From: Phyllostachys edulis
Taxonomy: Eukaryota > Streptophyta > Magnoliopsida > Poales > Poaceae
Direction of reading: 5' to 3'
Assembly (NCBI GenBank): GCA_036346405.1
Contig: CM070566.1
Location: 54,966,382-55,030,381, forward strand
DNA length: 64,000 bases
The notes below the pieces were generated by a model. The model was not told where the DNA came from and did not search any database. It saw nothing but the letters and a program-made list of their open reading frames with translations. The position numbers and the translations under genes are program-made. Shown here in pieces: positions 22,791-35,182 of this stretch (position 1 is the first letter of the stretch; each line of letters begins with the position of its first letter).

Positions 22791-24670
22791 TAGCAAGTAG
22801 TCGTGTGAAGCGCTTCCTAAAAATCTGATTTGCTCCTTCCCAAAAATGAGCTAGTTGGAATGCATAGCTTGTTAGCACGAAATAAAATGCCACAATTTAC
22901 AATAAATTTGTTCTAGCTTTTGCCTTCTTGACAAATCAACATCGCGCATATATTGCTTTTTAATTGTCTCTAAACCAAAGATTCTGAAAACAAGTTGAGA
23001 TAACATGGTATAACGACGAGATAAAGCATTAGCAATAACATTATACTTTCCCTTCTTGTGCTTAATGACATATAGAAACGATTCAATGAACTCAAATCAT
23101 TTAGCATATCTACAGTTTAGATTTGATTGACTATGAATGTGCTTTAATGATTCATGATCAGAATGCATAACAAATTCTTTGAACCATAAATAATGTTGCC
23201 ATGTCTCTATTGTCCGAACTAACGCATATAATTCCTTGTCATAAGTAGAATAATAAAGACTAAGATCACTTAATTTCTCACTGAAATAGACAACAGGTTT
23301 ACCTTCTTGAATAAGCACACCTCCAAGACCAATTCCACTAGCATCACATTCAAACTCAAAAGTCTTACCAAAATTAGGAAGTTGAAGAAGTGGTGCATTT
23401 GTAAGCTTATCTTTCAAAATCTGAAACAATTGTTCTAGTGTAGGGCCCCACATAAAATGGAATACCTTTCTTCGTAAGCTCATTCATCGGTCGGCAATGG
23501 TGCTGAAATCTTTGACAAAGCGTCGATAAAATCCAGTAAGTTCGAGAAAACTCCGCACTTGTGTGACCATGTTAGGAGTCGACCAACTCAGTATAGCTTC
23601 GATCTTGGCTTGATCAACCTGAATACCCTGTGGAGTAACAACATAGCCAAGAAACGATACTCGATTAGTGCAAAAAGTGCATGTCGCAAGGTTACCAAAT
23701 AAACGTGCATCACGTAGAGCATTAAAAACAGCACTCAAGTGTTCAAGATGTTCCTATAATGTTTTGCTATATATCAATATGTCATCAAAATATACCACCA
23801 CAAATTTGCCTATGAAAGCACGCAAAACTTCGTTCATTAATCTCATGAAAGTACTAGGTGCATTATTTAACCCAAAAGGCATCACTAACCACTCATATAA
23901 CCCAAACTTAGTTTTGAATGATGTTTTTCATTCATCGCCTAAGGTCATGCGAATTTTGTGATATCCACTGCTCAAATCAACTTTAGAGAACACAGTAGAA
24001 CCACTTAATTCATCAAGCATATCATCTAGCCTAGGAATAGGATGACGATATCAAATAGTAATATTGTTGATAGCTCTACAATCAACACACATACGCCATG
24101 ATCTATCTTTCTTAAGAACCAAAAAAACAGGGACAACACAAGGACTAAGGCTTTCACGTAAGTACCCTTTGTCAAGCAAGTCTTGCACTTGACGCTGAAT
24201 TTTCTTAGTCTCTTCGGAATTGATCCTATATGGCGCATGGTTGGGAAGCGAGGCTCCTCGAATTAAATCAATTTAATGCTCAATCTCCCTAATTGGAGGC
24301 AGCACCGGGGGTATTTCACTTGGAAACACATCAGCAAACTCCTGCAAAAGGTTAGCAACAGCAGAAGGCAAAGAAGGAGACATATCCTCAAAAGAAAACA
24401 TGGCTTCTTTGCACACTAAAGAATAGCAATTAGATTTGCTATCTTCCATCTCACAAATATTAGATTTAGTATCAAGTAAAACATAACCTTTTAATTTAAT
24501 TTTACCTTTCCTAGCACTAGGTTCTTTCTTCTTCTCGTGCACAAGTTCTTTAGCTATAATCTGATTTGCACTTTTGCTACTCTCCTTTTCTCTACTAGAT
24601 CTCTCTAATTCATCCTTTATAATAGCTTCAGGAGCAGCAAAGTAATTTTCTTTTCTTTAAACATGAGAGT
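22791..24670 (-). pseudogene. Element F: RT, RNase H and start of integrase (Ty3/Gypsy pol), 3' portion
   Basis: Reading toward lower coordinates: a linker ending in a block near 24273-24330 of the type LLQEFADVFPSEIPPVLPP, which precedes RT in many Gypsy elements; the RT core with WRMCVDCRAIN-like sequence around 24080 and the catalytic YFDDILIYS around 23790; then RNase H at 23097-23483 with FECDASGIGLGGVL and STYDKELYALVR. Beyond 23097 the frame shifts; a LCIP-type block near 22870 marks the approach to integrase and the element then stops. Stops and frameshifts make it non-functional. The protease and gag parts lie beyond inserted element G. Confidence 0.85.
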
Positions 24671-25466
24671 ATACTTGTGAGCACCCGGATTTATTAGGCT
24701 CATAATACTTAGTCATCCAATTGACCCTAGTATTATCAACCAAATAAACTCGGTCTCGAGAGATGTATACTTCCCGAATCTGCATACACATACCTCACAA
24801 CAAAAGAATGCATCAATTCCATACAACACATAGTACATAAGCAACAAACCGAAGTTAACATTAATATGGAATAGATATTACAAAAGAGAGGCCCTTAGGC
24901 CAAATAACAATAATTACAAAAAGATAACAATGAAGCAAAAGTGCCATAAAGATGGCCAAAATAAGAGCCAACCAAGGTGCCTTTAGCCCACAAGGCAATC
25001 GACCGGACCGCCAAGCTAGTCGCTCTCCCAACCACCAAGACAACATAAAAGTAAAGCCCTTTGGGCTCTACCTCCTCTGCAACAAAGTTGTTAAGCAAAG
25101 CAAATGAGTACAATAACTTGTTTATTGTACTCGCAAGACTGACGTGTAAGATAACAGAACTATAATTTAGCTACATGCAAGCTTGATTTAAGTGGATGAG
25201 GCTTTGGACTCATTTTAGCATAAAGCAAGTTTCATTTGCAATAACATAGTAGATTGAAAGCAATTTGACAAAGTATTTTTAATTGTTGAAATAACAACGC
25301 GATAATAACATAATAACAACAACAAGAACGATCCTGGAAGTGACTAACCCAAGTCACCACAACAATAGTATGAACATCCATTCATACCAACCCATCAAGT
25401 TTTAATGAAAAGTTTGAGACTAGTCTTGAACGACCTTACCAAGCATGTCCATAACCTAGGACGAGG

Positions 25467-25478
25467 CTATTCGAATAG
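25467..25478 (-). repeat. Conserved LTR palindrome, 3' LTR of G
   Basis: CTATTCGAATAG. On the minus strand the context is ggtacaccctgcagggataa upstream and cctcgtcctaggttatgga downstream. Confidence 0.85.
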
Positions 25479-28400
25479 TTTTATCCCTGCAGGGTGTACC
25501 ACTGTACCCACACGTCGCATCGCCTTTCCTTTACGCACACTTCCGAAGGTGTCTTTGCACAGCTAAGTCCTACGAGACCTTTCCAAAGGATGAATGCTAA
25601 TTACGAGCTGCACAACCCACGGGAGAAGGAGACATTAGACGACCTACCCTAAGCTAATGCTCCTCCCACACTATACATATACATTTGTTTTGAAAACACA
25701 CCAACCGAGCTCGCTCATAATTAACACCTCCTAGAGTACTTAGTCAAGAGGGGTTCCATATGCCCTCAAGCGTGGTTAGTACGCAAAGCGCTTGGCTTAG
25801 TGACCCAAGTACTCGGTCCTTAGGGACCCAGGCATACCACCACATTCCAAAAACCGCACCATCCATCCAATATGCCCAAGTCTAAATCAATCTTTTATTT
25901 TCAGCTTTTGATTTTACAATTAATCAAAGCACAAGTGCTGGACATATAGGAGTAATAATCATTTTGAGTGATCAAGATCATCGACTAAGTCGATGATCGC
26001 CCAATACTACCGATAGCTAAGCATGTCTAAGCGAGAGGAAGCGCAACTACTAAGTGATAAGAGCTCATCCAACGAGCTCAAACCACAGCGAATAACCTAG
26101 GCTCATTGGTAGTAGAGGATAAAGAATTCCTACAGATTATGCGACTATAGGATTACTAACGACATTTAACACAAAGTAGCATGCATACATAGAAGTAAAA
26201 CAAAGTATTAAGCTCTAAAGTAATGGGACATGATGGAAAATGGTCAAACTGCTTGCCTTGTTGCTGTTGCTCAAATTGTGGCAGAGGGTCGCTCTCGGGA
26301 TCACCACAAATGTCGAAACCTAACGGAAAAGCGATAAAGAACCGATAAGAACGATTTAAAGGCAACAAAGACAGCACAGCAAACGAACTCCAAATACCCT
26401 GAATTTTCTACAGCAGCAAGGGGATGAATTTTAGGAAATTTTGCAACAAGAACCAATGGATTTGGATTCTCAATGCAAAAGACATGAGCAAAACAATTCT
26501 GCTCAGCCCTAAAAATTACCAAACTGCACTATTCACTAATTTAATTATGAGGCAACATTTTCTAGAAAAGTGGTGAGGCTGAGATTTTTATTGTAAAACC
26601 AGCACCTCATGAGATGAATAACACAATTGAGTTCATCTCATTTGGAGCTATTATGCACTTTCTATAATTTTTCAAAAACAAGAACTTGAACAAAATTATA
26701 ATGCACAAGTCCTCATTTCTATAACAGCAACATGCTCAGAACTAATTCTCACAGTGAGTTCATTATTAGAGGAAGCTAACAAAATTGGGTTTACTCACAA
26801 ATAACCTACAGAGCATTAGTTATGGGTTTTACAAGTTAAACATAAATTTTGAGTGTATATTCAAAGGAGTTTTAAAACCTAGTGGCTAATCTGTGCTCTG
26901 GAGCTGAACTCAACTTACAATCATTTTTGGATTAAAGTTAAGTTCAAGACAGAGCTAACACAATTTGAATGACCTCAAAAGGATTTAAAACGAAGAAGAT
27001 ATGAAATTCTAAAGTCTATACCTTATTTCAGTCTATAACTAAGACTTCACTGGAATTTCTAAAACTCACAAGGGTATGGGAGGACGTGAGCCACGATCTC
27101 GGACCCAACGGCTCAAGACCTCCCAGAGAACATCACACACGCCAAGACGTGAAGTCCAGAGGTCTGGACCTCTTAGCAACTCACATGCGCGAGGTGAGGG
27201 GAGGTCGTGGCCGTAGATGGGAGATTCAACGGACCACAACACGAAAGGAGGTCCGGAGCGGACCAGATCTAAAGGGAGGTCCTCAACGGTGAGATGACCT
27301 CGAGGAGGTCCTAGCGATAGATCTAACATCACAGACCTCCAGGGAGGTCTGGACGGCTACGATTGCGCAAGGGAGGTCTTGGACGCTCCAGATTTCCTTG
27401 GAGGAGGTCTGGACGTCCCAGAGCTCACAACCACGTGCTTGCGCACGCACGTGCTTGGACAAGAGGTAATTGCGCCAGGACACAAGGAGGTCCGCTGGAG
27501 GTCTTAATCACGCACAATAAATGGTGGATTTAAGAACATCAAGACCCAACCAATGATTGCAAGATTGAGCAATTGATGACCGCATTAAACACGGCAAATC
27601 TCTGTCCTAAAAACGACAACGGTGCTGCCGTGTCCGACAAAGACCCGAGCTCAAAGATTTGGTCATCGCCGGCGATGTAGACCTCGCCGGCGAGAACCAA
27701 GGACATCCCCGTGTGCGCAATAGTGTTGCGCACACCATGGACTCATTCTCGACGGCGACGACGGTCTTAATCGCCGGCGAGCCGGAGAGGACAAACACAA
27801 CCCGCACGGCCAAAATACGAAAATGCAAAATGGAGCTCATGCGACAATCAACCGTGTGCCAAAACTTAAGCTCCGCAACATGCATTCAAGCGGGTGCCAG
27901 CATCTAAAGGACTAACAGGAGGTGTACCTGGAGGTCCTAAGGTGCTGGGGAGGTCGTGGAGGTGATGACCGGAGTTGGGGAAGGCAGTGAAGCTTCACAG
28001 CCCAAGGCACCAGCTCCAAGCTCGACTTTGTCCACCTCTGAAAAATGCCCAAACAATTCAAGTTAGGGTTAACTTCCAAGAGGTTTTCAGGAGCAAAAGT
28101 GAGCAAGGTTTGAAGGAGGGAGCCACTGGAACCCTTGTCTCACTGAGGAGCTCCAAGGACATCAACAATGGCAGCCAAGATGGGAGGTGAGTTTGGGGAT
28201 GAGGAGCTCAGCCACGCACAAGTGCAAGGCTGAGGTCAATTGTGTGCAAAGGAAGCCAAGGGAGGATTCCCAGGGGTGACTTATAGACTGAGGTGAAGGT
28301 TATGAGCTGGGGCTAAGCTCCATGGTGAGCTTAGCCCACGGGTTGGTCCATGGGGTGGACAAGACATAAAGGTTGACAAGGTGACAGTGCTGAGCTGACC

Positions 28401-28609
28401 AATGAGGCGGAAAGCTGACCTGCATTAAATGCGGGTCAGCAAAGAGCTGTTATAATGTACCCCAAGGTCAGACACGCATTAATGCATTTGCCAGAGCTAC
28501 ATCGATGCGCCAGAGGAAGGAGAAGAACAGGGAGGTCTTGGTGACCGCTGGATAAGACACGGGAGAGGTCCTAACCATCGGATCCAATTTTTGAACCGTT
28601 ATGTTTTAA

Positions 28610-29480
28610 GTGGCCGGGAGGAGGTCCCACCACACGATCAAGGGTGGGAGGTCGTGGCCCTCCGATTTCATAATCGCGAAAACGCACGTGAGGAAAAGGG
28701 ACAGAGGTCCAAAGCGTTGGATCTCCATCCAACAGTCGCGGACCTCCAAGTGAGGACTTAACTGCACGCGATCAAAAAGACATGAGGGGAGGTCATGGCC
28801 TTTGGATTTAAATCCAAGGGCACACAATGACCGGGAGGTCTGATATGATGCGCAATGTGCAAGGGAGGTCAGACCTTTAGATTTAGATCTAAGGGCTACG
28901 ATCAAAAGAGGTGGAGGTCTGAGCTTGCGCAACGCACAAGGGAGGTCATGGCCTTTAGATTTAGATCTAAGGGCTACGACCTCACCAAGGCGGAGGACCT
29001 TGCCGTGATGTTTTTCGAGAGGAGGTCGTGGCCTTTGGATCTGAATCCAACGGCCACGACCTCAACCGCGCTTAAAAGGGAGGTCTGTTAGTTAGATTGA
29101 GAGGAGGAGGTCGTGACCATGGATTTTGATCCAATGGCTGTGACCTCATCAAGGTGGGATGTAGACTTTGAGGTTTGACACACGGGGAGGTCATGACCGT
29201 GGATCTTTGATCCAACGGCCGTGACCTCATGTAGGTGGGATGTTTGCTTAGCTTAACAAAGGAGGGGAGGTCGGGCCGTGGATCTTGAATCCAAGGGCCA
29301 AGACCTCAACAAGGTGGAAGGTGGTTTTTGAGGTTTGATAGCCAGGGGAGGTTAGGGCCGGTTGGATGTTAATCCAAGGGCTATGACCAGGACAAGGTTG
29401 GGAGGTCCTTGCAGTGTTGACCTGAGAGGAGGTCGTGGCGGTTGGATGTAGATCCAACAGCTACGACCTGATCAAGGTGG
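28610..29480 (-). repeat. Array of inverted GGAGGTC...GACCTC units in U3 of G
   Basis: About ten units follow the pattern gaggtcatgaccgtggatc then gatccaacggccgtgacctc, each a potential stem of 15-20 bp with mismatches, spaced roughly 75-100 bp. The array is repeated in the other LTR near 39100-39970. Confidence 0.8.
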
Positions 29481-30033
29481 GGATGAGGTCTGCTGAGGTG
29501 CAGACATGGTTGGGCTGGACCAGCTTGAACATGGCTAGCCCAAGGAATAGTGTAGGCTTTTAAATTTAGTTTCTAACAAATTGAGACTTAACAGAATTGT
29601 TTGGGATAGCATTTCAACTCCAAAATTCATGAAATTTTTACAGGAGCTTGTTGACAATGAGCTTAACCTTGCATAAAATTTTCAGAGGTTATTATGCACT
29701 GCATTTTTCTCAGGAAATTCATGAAGGTTGTTTAAAGGATTGTTTTGCCTCCAAAAATTATCAACAAGTGTTATAACTCATGATATTTTTCAGAGGGTCC
29801 CACATCAGTTTTTGGACCAAGGAAAATATTTCCAATTGATTGGCACAAGATTTAAGATGGATGGAAAATGAATTTGACTTTTGGTCAACAAGAGCTTTGT
29901 GTTTTTGGATTACACAACTCTTGGACAAGAATCACATGAGATGTTAGGGTTTTTCAAGATGTGAGAAAAAGTTTTAATTTCTACACATATAATTATGCTT
30001 GAATAACCCTAATTATACATTTGAGATGTCACA

Positions 30034-30048
30034 AAATCTCCCCCCCTT
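30034..30048 (-). other. Polypurine tract of element G
   Basis: On the minus strand aaggggggg followed by agatttt directly precedes the 3' LTR start TGTGACATC. Confidence 0.85.
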
Positions 30049-30079
30049 ACAAAAATCTCGTCCCGAGATTTGGCTCACT

Positions 30080-31600
30080 CGGTAAAGAAAGATGGATAGT
30101 CCGCACGTAGACGATCTTCTCTTTCCCAAGTAGCCTCATCCTCGAAATGGTTTGACCACGAACTTTAAGGAACTTGATGGTCTTATTCCTTGTCCTTCGT
30201 TCGGACTCATCGAGCACGCCAGCAGGTGCTCGCGATAGGTCAAATCTTCCTGGACATCGAGGGTTTCCAACGGAGCTTCCTTAGTTGGAACACGGAGGCA
30301 CTTCTTAAGCTGGGACACATGGAAAACATCATGTACTCCCACAAGTGCAGCTCGCAACTCCAACTTATAGGCAACAGCTCCCTTCTTCTCGATAACACGG
30401 TAGGGACCGACATATCGAGGAGCTAACTTGCCCTTGACGCCAAACGCGTTGATGGCCCTTCAAAGGAGAGACTTTGAGATAAACAAAGTCATTAGGCTCA
30501 AAACGTAACTCACGCCGACGGCGATCCGCATAGCTCTTTTGCTCGATTGAGCTGCGGCAAACGCCACGAATAAGCCGGACTTGGCGCCGCCTCATTGATT
30601 GAGTCCGGCCAAAGAGAGGTCTCTCACCGTCTCTCACCAGTTCAACGGGTTCTACACTTTCTCCCGTATAAGGCCTCAAAAGGTGCCATGCCGAGACCGG
30701 CCTCGAAAGTCGTTGTTATAAGAAAACTTCGTGAATGGCAAGCATTTCTCCCAATGCTTCCCATAGGAAAGGACACAAGCACGAAGCATGTCCTCCAAAA
30801 CCTAGTTGACCCTCTCGGTCCGACCATCGCTTTGAGGGTGAAATGCGTCTTGAAAGCAAGATGAGTGCCCATAGCCTCTTGCAAGCTATGCCAAAACGAG
30901 ACGTGAAAAGGATCCACGATCCGACACAATCGTCTTCGACACACCGTGCAAACTCACGATGCGGGCGATATAGAGTTCCGCCAAAAGACCTACCAAGTTC
31001 GGTCTTGACGGAAGGAAATGTGCCACCTTAGTCAATCGATCGATGACGACCCAAATGGCATCATTCTTCTTCGGGACGGGTAGACCGGTGATGAAATCCA
31101 TTCGATCGAATCCCACTTCCACTCAGAATTGGCAAAGGTCAAGCGATCCAAAGGGACGCCGATGCTCGGCCTTGACACGACGACACACGCCGACTCTCGA
31201 GAACGAACTTCGCGATCTCCTCTTCATTCGGGTCCACCAAAATCTCTGGCGGAGATCTTGATACATCTTTGTGGCCCCGGATGAATGGATAAAGGCGAAT
31301 CATGGGCTTCATGGAGGATCAAATTCCGCAACTCCATGTCCTTTGGAACCACAAGGCGTTGCGAACCTCACAACACCATGCTCATCCTCGAGAAAAGCAC
31401 TTGGTCGTTCGGCCTTGACATTTGCCTTAATGTGGCTCACTCCCAAATCGATCGGCGAGCGGACTTGATCCGATCCACCAAGGTTGGTTGTACAACCATG
31501 GCAACGAGAGATCCATGCTCAACTATCTCCAAGTTGAGACGCTTTGGAATGCCTCGAGAAGAGAGGGCGAATGCTCCTTGAGCACTAAGGCATTACAATG
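30080..31600 (-). pseudogene. Element G integrase with C-terminal tail
   Basis: The core has MDFITGLPVPKK, WVVIDRLTKVAHFLP, ELYIARIVSLHG and TIVSDRGS (30900-31110), containing two of the catalytic acidic positions. FWHSLQEAMGTHL follows at about 30930. The C-terminal part reads VFHVSQLKKCL near 30310 and FEDEATWEREDRLR near 30120, stopping just before the polypurine tract. The parts lie in at least four frames, so no full enzyme is encoded. Confidence 0.88.
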
Positions 31601-32150
31601 CGCTTTATGCGACTAAAGCGCGCCGGCAACGACATTAGCCTTGCCCGGATGGTAGTGAATACCCATATCATAATCCTTGATCAACTCCAACCATCTCCTT
31701 TGCCCGAGGTTCAGTCGGGTTGGGTGAACAAGTACTTGAGGCTTTGTGATCCGAATACACTTCACAACGATTACGATTAGGTAATGTCGCCAAATCTTAA
31801 GTGCATGAATCACAGCAGCCCAACTCCAAATCATGAGTAGGGTAGTTGAGTTCATGAGGTCTCAATTGCCTTGATGCATAGGCCACTACCTTGCCTTCTT
31901 GCATAAGGACACAACCGAGGCCTCGACGAGAAGCATCGCAAAAGATATCGAAGTCTGCGATGGATATCGGGAAGAACAAGAACGGAGCGGTGGTCAAACG
32001 CTTCTTGAGTATATGGAAACTTGCCATGCAAGCATCAGACCACAAGAACTTCTTGTCCTTCTTGAGCAACTCTGTCATCGGCTTCGCGATCTTAGAGAAG
32101 TTCTCGATAAAGCGGCGATAATATCCCGCTAAACCAAGAAAACTCCGCAG
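31600..32150 (-). pseudogene. Element G RNase H domain
   Basis: FCDASRRGLGCVLMQEGKVV and AYASRQLRPHELNYPTHDLE (31797-32078) are the standard Gypsy RNase H blocks. GIHYHPGKANVVAGAL follows after a frame change (31613-31855); the family usually has A-D-A-L there, so one acidic residue looks lost. Confidence 0.87.
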
Positions 32151-32950
32151 TTCGGTGACCGAAGTGGGCGGACTCCATGAAAGAACATCGCTGACCTTGC
32201 TAGGATCAATACCTCGCCTCCGCCGAAAGAATATGGCCTAAGAAAGCCACTTCCTTCAACCGAACGCACACTTGCTGAACTTCACGACAAACCGGTGCTC
32301 ACGTAGCTTGCCTAACACAAGCTTCAGATGCTCGGCATGTTCCTCATCGTTCTTGGAATAGATAAGAATATCATCGATGAAGACCACGACAAACTTATCC
32401 AAATACTCCATGAATACCAAATTCATGAGGTTCATGAACAAGGCAGAGCATTGGTTGTTTAACGACATGACAAAGGTACTCGTACAAGCCGTGGCGAGTA
32501 GAGAACGCCGTCTTTGGAATATCCTCAGCCGAATCCAACCGATGATATCCCACTCTCGATCAATCTTGGAGAAAACTCGAGCTCCAGTTAATTGATCAAG
32601 AGATCGTCGATGCGGGCAATGGATACTTGTTCTTCATCATCACTTCATTAAGTGGGCGGTAATCAACGCACATGCGTAAAGTACCGCCCTTCTTCTTTAC
32701 GAAGATTGCCGGACAACCCCAAGGAGATGAGCTAGGCGGATGAAACCCTTCTCTTGCAGCTCACTTAATCGCTTCTTCAACTCTACCAATTCGCTCGGTG
32801 GCATCCGATAAGGCCTCTTTGAGATAGGGGCGATGCAGGAGCCAACTCAATGACAAACTCGAGGTCTCGAATGGGTGGCATCCTCGAAGATCGCGGAAAG
32901 ACATCAACAAAGTCACAAACTGTTGGGACTTCGCTAATATCTAGAGCGGC
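32150..32950 (-). pseudogene. Element G reverse transcriptase
   Basis: NQCSALFMNLMNLVFMEYLD then FVVVFIDDILIYSKNDEEH at 32256-32468 gives the catalytic FIDD box. Upstream RT blocks lie around 32500-32900 in broken frames. The two palm aspartates are intact but the domain is interrupted. Confidence 0.88.
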
Positions 32951-32956
32951 TTCGCT

Positions 32957-33300
32957 TCAAGCGAAGAGATGAGGATCTAGCGACTTCATGAGAAGCAAAC
33001 CCGCCACGGAAGGACTAGATAGAGAGATGAGCCTCTGGCGCAATCGATTTGTCCCATGTGCCGAGACAACCAATCCATACCAAGAATCACATCTAGACTC
33101 ATTGAATGGAGAAGGATAAGGTTCGCTAAGAACCCTCGCCTTCGATCTCGATAGGGACATCCTACACTCAACCTCACCCTCAACTCCGAACCGGAGAGCG
33201 AATGAGTAAGCGGACCGACAATGGAGAGAAAAGAAGCCTCCAACAGCAGAAAAGACTCGAAACAATGAATGAGATGCTCTGAATCAAACAAAACAAGAGC
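32957..33300 (-). pseudogene. Element G aspartic protease
   Basis: The frame starts near the catalytic site, where the family has a D-S-G-A box. Here one base is missing, so it reads VLFDSE and shifts frame. The C-terminal block VILGMDWLSRHMGQIDCA (about 33040-33090) is intact and typical of Gypsy protease. Confidence 0.82.
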
Positions 33301-33469
33301 GGGATGAGAGTTAACGAAAGTGTACCTAGCACGACGCCGGGTGCCTCCCGAGCCTCCTCTGTGGTGATGGCGTTGACGCGACCACTACCCACGCCTTTGG
33401 GTAGCCGGACGATCTTCCGTCCCGAGATGCACCACCTCCTGCCGCGCCCTCCATTAGGACGAGGGCTCG

Positions 33470-34417
33470 CTCTTCTTAGGGCATTGGTTCGCATAATGCC
33501 CTTCCGGTTGCATGAGAAGCATGTGACCCCACCGCCGGGTTGCGGGGCCGCTCTGGCGACTCGCAGTGCACGTGGTCGAGACACGGCTGCGAAGGACGAG
33601 GAATAGGGCAGTGACCTCGGGCGCCAAGAGTGAGAGTGGTACCCCGAGATCGCCTCAAGCGGGGGCGGAGGAACCGCCCCGATGACTTATGGGCCTCCCA
33701 CTTCCGCCAGGGAATCCATAAGCTCCTCGCTGAATGCTCATGACAATGGCCTTGTCGACCAAGGACCGAAAATCGTGAAAGTCGACAATGGATAGCTTGT
33801 CCTTCACTCCTCGGACAAGCCACGCCGAACTTGGTCTGCTTGGCCATATTAGTGGCCACATCCTCAGGAGCATAACGAGCTAGATGGTTGAACTCGTAGA
33901 CATACTCCATGACTGAGCTACGCCCTTGCTTGAGCGCAAGAAACTCCTGCTTCTTGATCTCCATCAAATGTGAGCCCGTCGGAAGGCAACACGGAACTCC
34001 TCCCAAGAGACGGTGTGATCCACGGGCTGCATGGCGAGAAAGTTCTCCCACCATGACAAGGCTGCACCCTCCAGCTGGTGCGATGCGAATAGCGCCTTCT
34101 CGTGCTCTCGCATCGCGCTATGCTGAGCTTCCGCCAACCAAACGGCCAATCGCTCAGATCGAGCGGGTCCTCGACCGGAAAAGGTAGGGGCTGAGTACGA
34201 AGAAACTCCGCGAGTCCTCCACGCGCCGATGGGCATTCCTCGCCCAGATCCCAAGCTCCATAAGTGCGGTGGTGTTGCGCGATGACGCCCAAGAGAACTC
34301 TCCGGTCATCCGCGCGGTTGCGCCGATCTCAAGAAGAACCTCGCCATGGTCGGAGGAGGAGGAAGCTCCTCGTCCGGACCAGCCGATCGCCTTGGCCGCT
34401 ACGAAAAGGCCCGCCAT
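33470..34417 (-). pseudogene. Element G gag with zinc knuckle
   Basis: Likely start is the ATG at 34417 (MAGLFVAAKAIGW). The capsid region includes HQLEGAALSWWENF near 34050 and VMEYVYEFNHLARYAPEDVA near 33890. The nucleocapsid knuckle starts CFSCNRKG near 33525, and a one-base loss shifts frame before the expected HYANQC. Several further frameshifts are present. Confidence 0.85.
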
Positions 34418-35165
34418 CCTGTTACAAGGAATTTTTGGTTAACAACTAGACCCAAAACAAAGCCTTAAAGAAAGCAAAAGCGATCGACTAGGGAATGGAA
34501 TATCACCCCAAACGAAAGCCAAAATCAGCGGTTATTTAAACTTTAAAAGCTTCTAAAAGACTCTAAAACAGCCAAGAAACACCAAAAGAAGGCTCAACTT
34601 CTCAACTCAACTAACCCGTATTGAATGAACGAGTAATTGGTCGAGAAGATCAAAAATCAGATTGTAGGGTGAGAGCTAATGCTACTAAAGAGCAAGGTTA
34701 AATCAGCGAAATAAGTGTTAGATACTTAGCTAACTAGTATCACATCTTACCCTTTTATTCCCACAAGTTTTAGTTGATTAACCTCTCATTATCTATCCTA
34801 ATTAGAAACCTTTGAGACTGCTGTCCGAAATTTGATGCTTGCTGTCTAGATTTCAGATCCAAGCTCCTTGTCGAATCACCGACTCCGAACTTCAAAACCT
34901 TGTAGTGGGCAGCTCACACTTCAATTTGCCAATCTCATTGGTTCTCCCAAAACCCAGTGTTAATCAATAACAACTATTTTGTAGAAGGAAGAGAGGAAAA
35001 CAACTTTTAAAACTCAAATTAGAGTGGGATGAGAAGAGAAAGCTAAGATAGGTAAGGAATAAAATCCGAGAATTTACCTAAGCTTTCAAAACTCATTTGA
35101 TGCTTTGAAAATAGGTTTTCAAAATATCCTAAGGACGACCAAGCTTGCGCTACTATGGTCATAAC
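34418..35165 (-). other. Element G leader between PBS and gag
   Basis: The untranslated leader of the element. I see no ORF or strong structure in it. Confidence 0.6.
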
Positions 35166-35167
35166 GG

Positions 35168-35179
35168 CTCGATACCAAC
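35168..35179 (-). other. Primer-binding site of element G, shortened
   Basis: The minus strand reads TGGTATCGAGCC just inside the 5' LTR. The usual initiator-Met match is TGGTATCAGAGCC, so two bases are missing. Confidence 0.75.
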
Positions 35180-35182
35180 TTT

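Larger units (their letters stand above)
24676..30033 (-). repeat. 3' LTR of element G
   Basis: 5358 bp, nearly the same as 35183-40505 apart from many 1-4 bp indels. It carries the 11-bp-stem hairpin at 25106-25132, the 12-bp palindrome at 25467 and GGAGGTC-rich arrays at 27060-27500 and 28540-29480. Open frames inside (for example 27607-27907 and 28606-29091) occur in both LTRs and translate repeats; I do not call them genes. Confidence 0.93.

Noticed and set aside
27607..27907. Conserved open frames present in both G LTRs (also 38034-38405)
   Set aside because: Conservation is explained by LTR identity; both strands are open in parts, one copy is frameshifted, and there is no recognisable domain.
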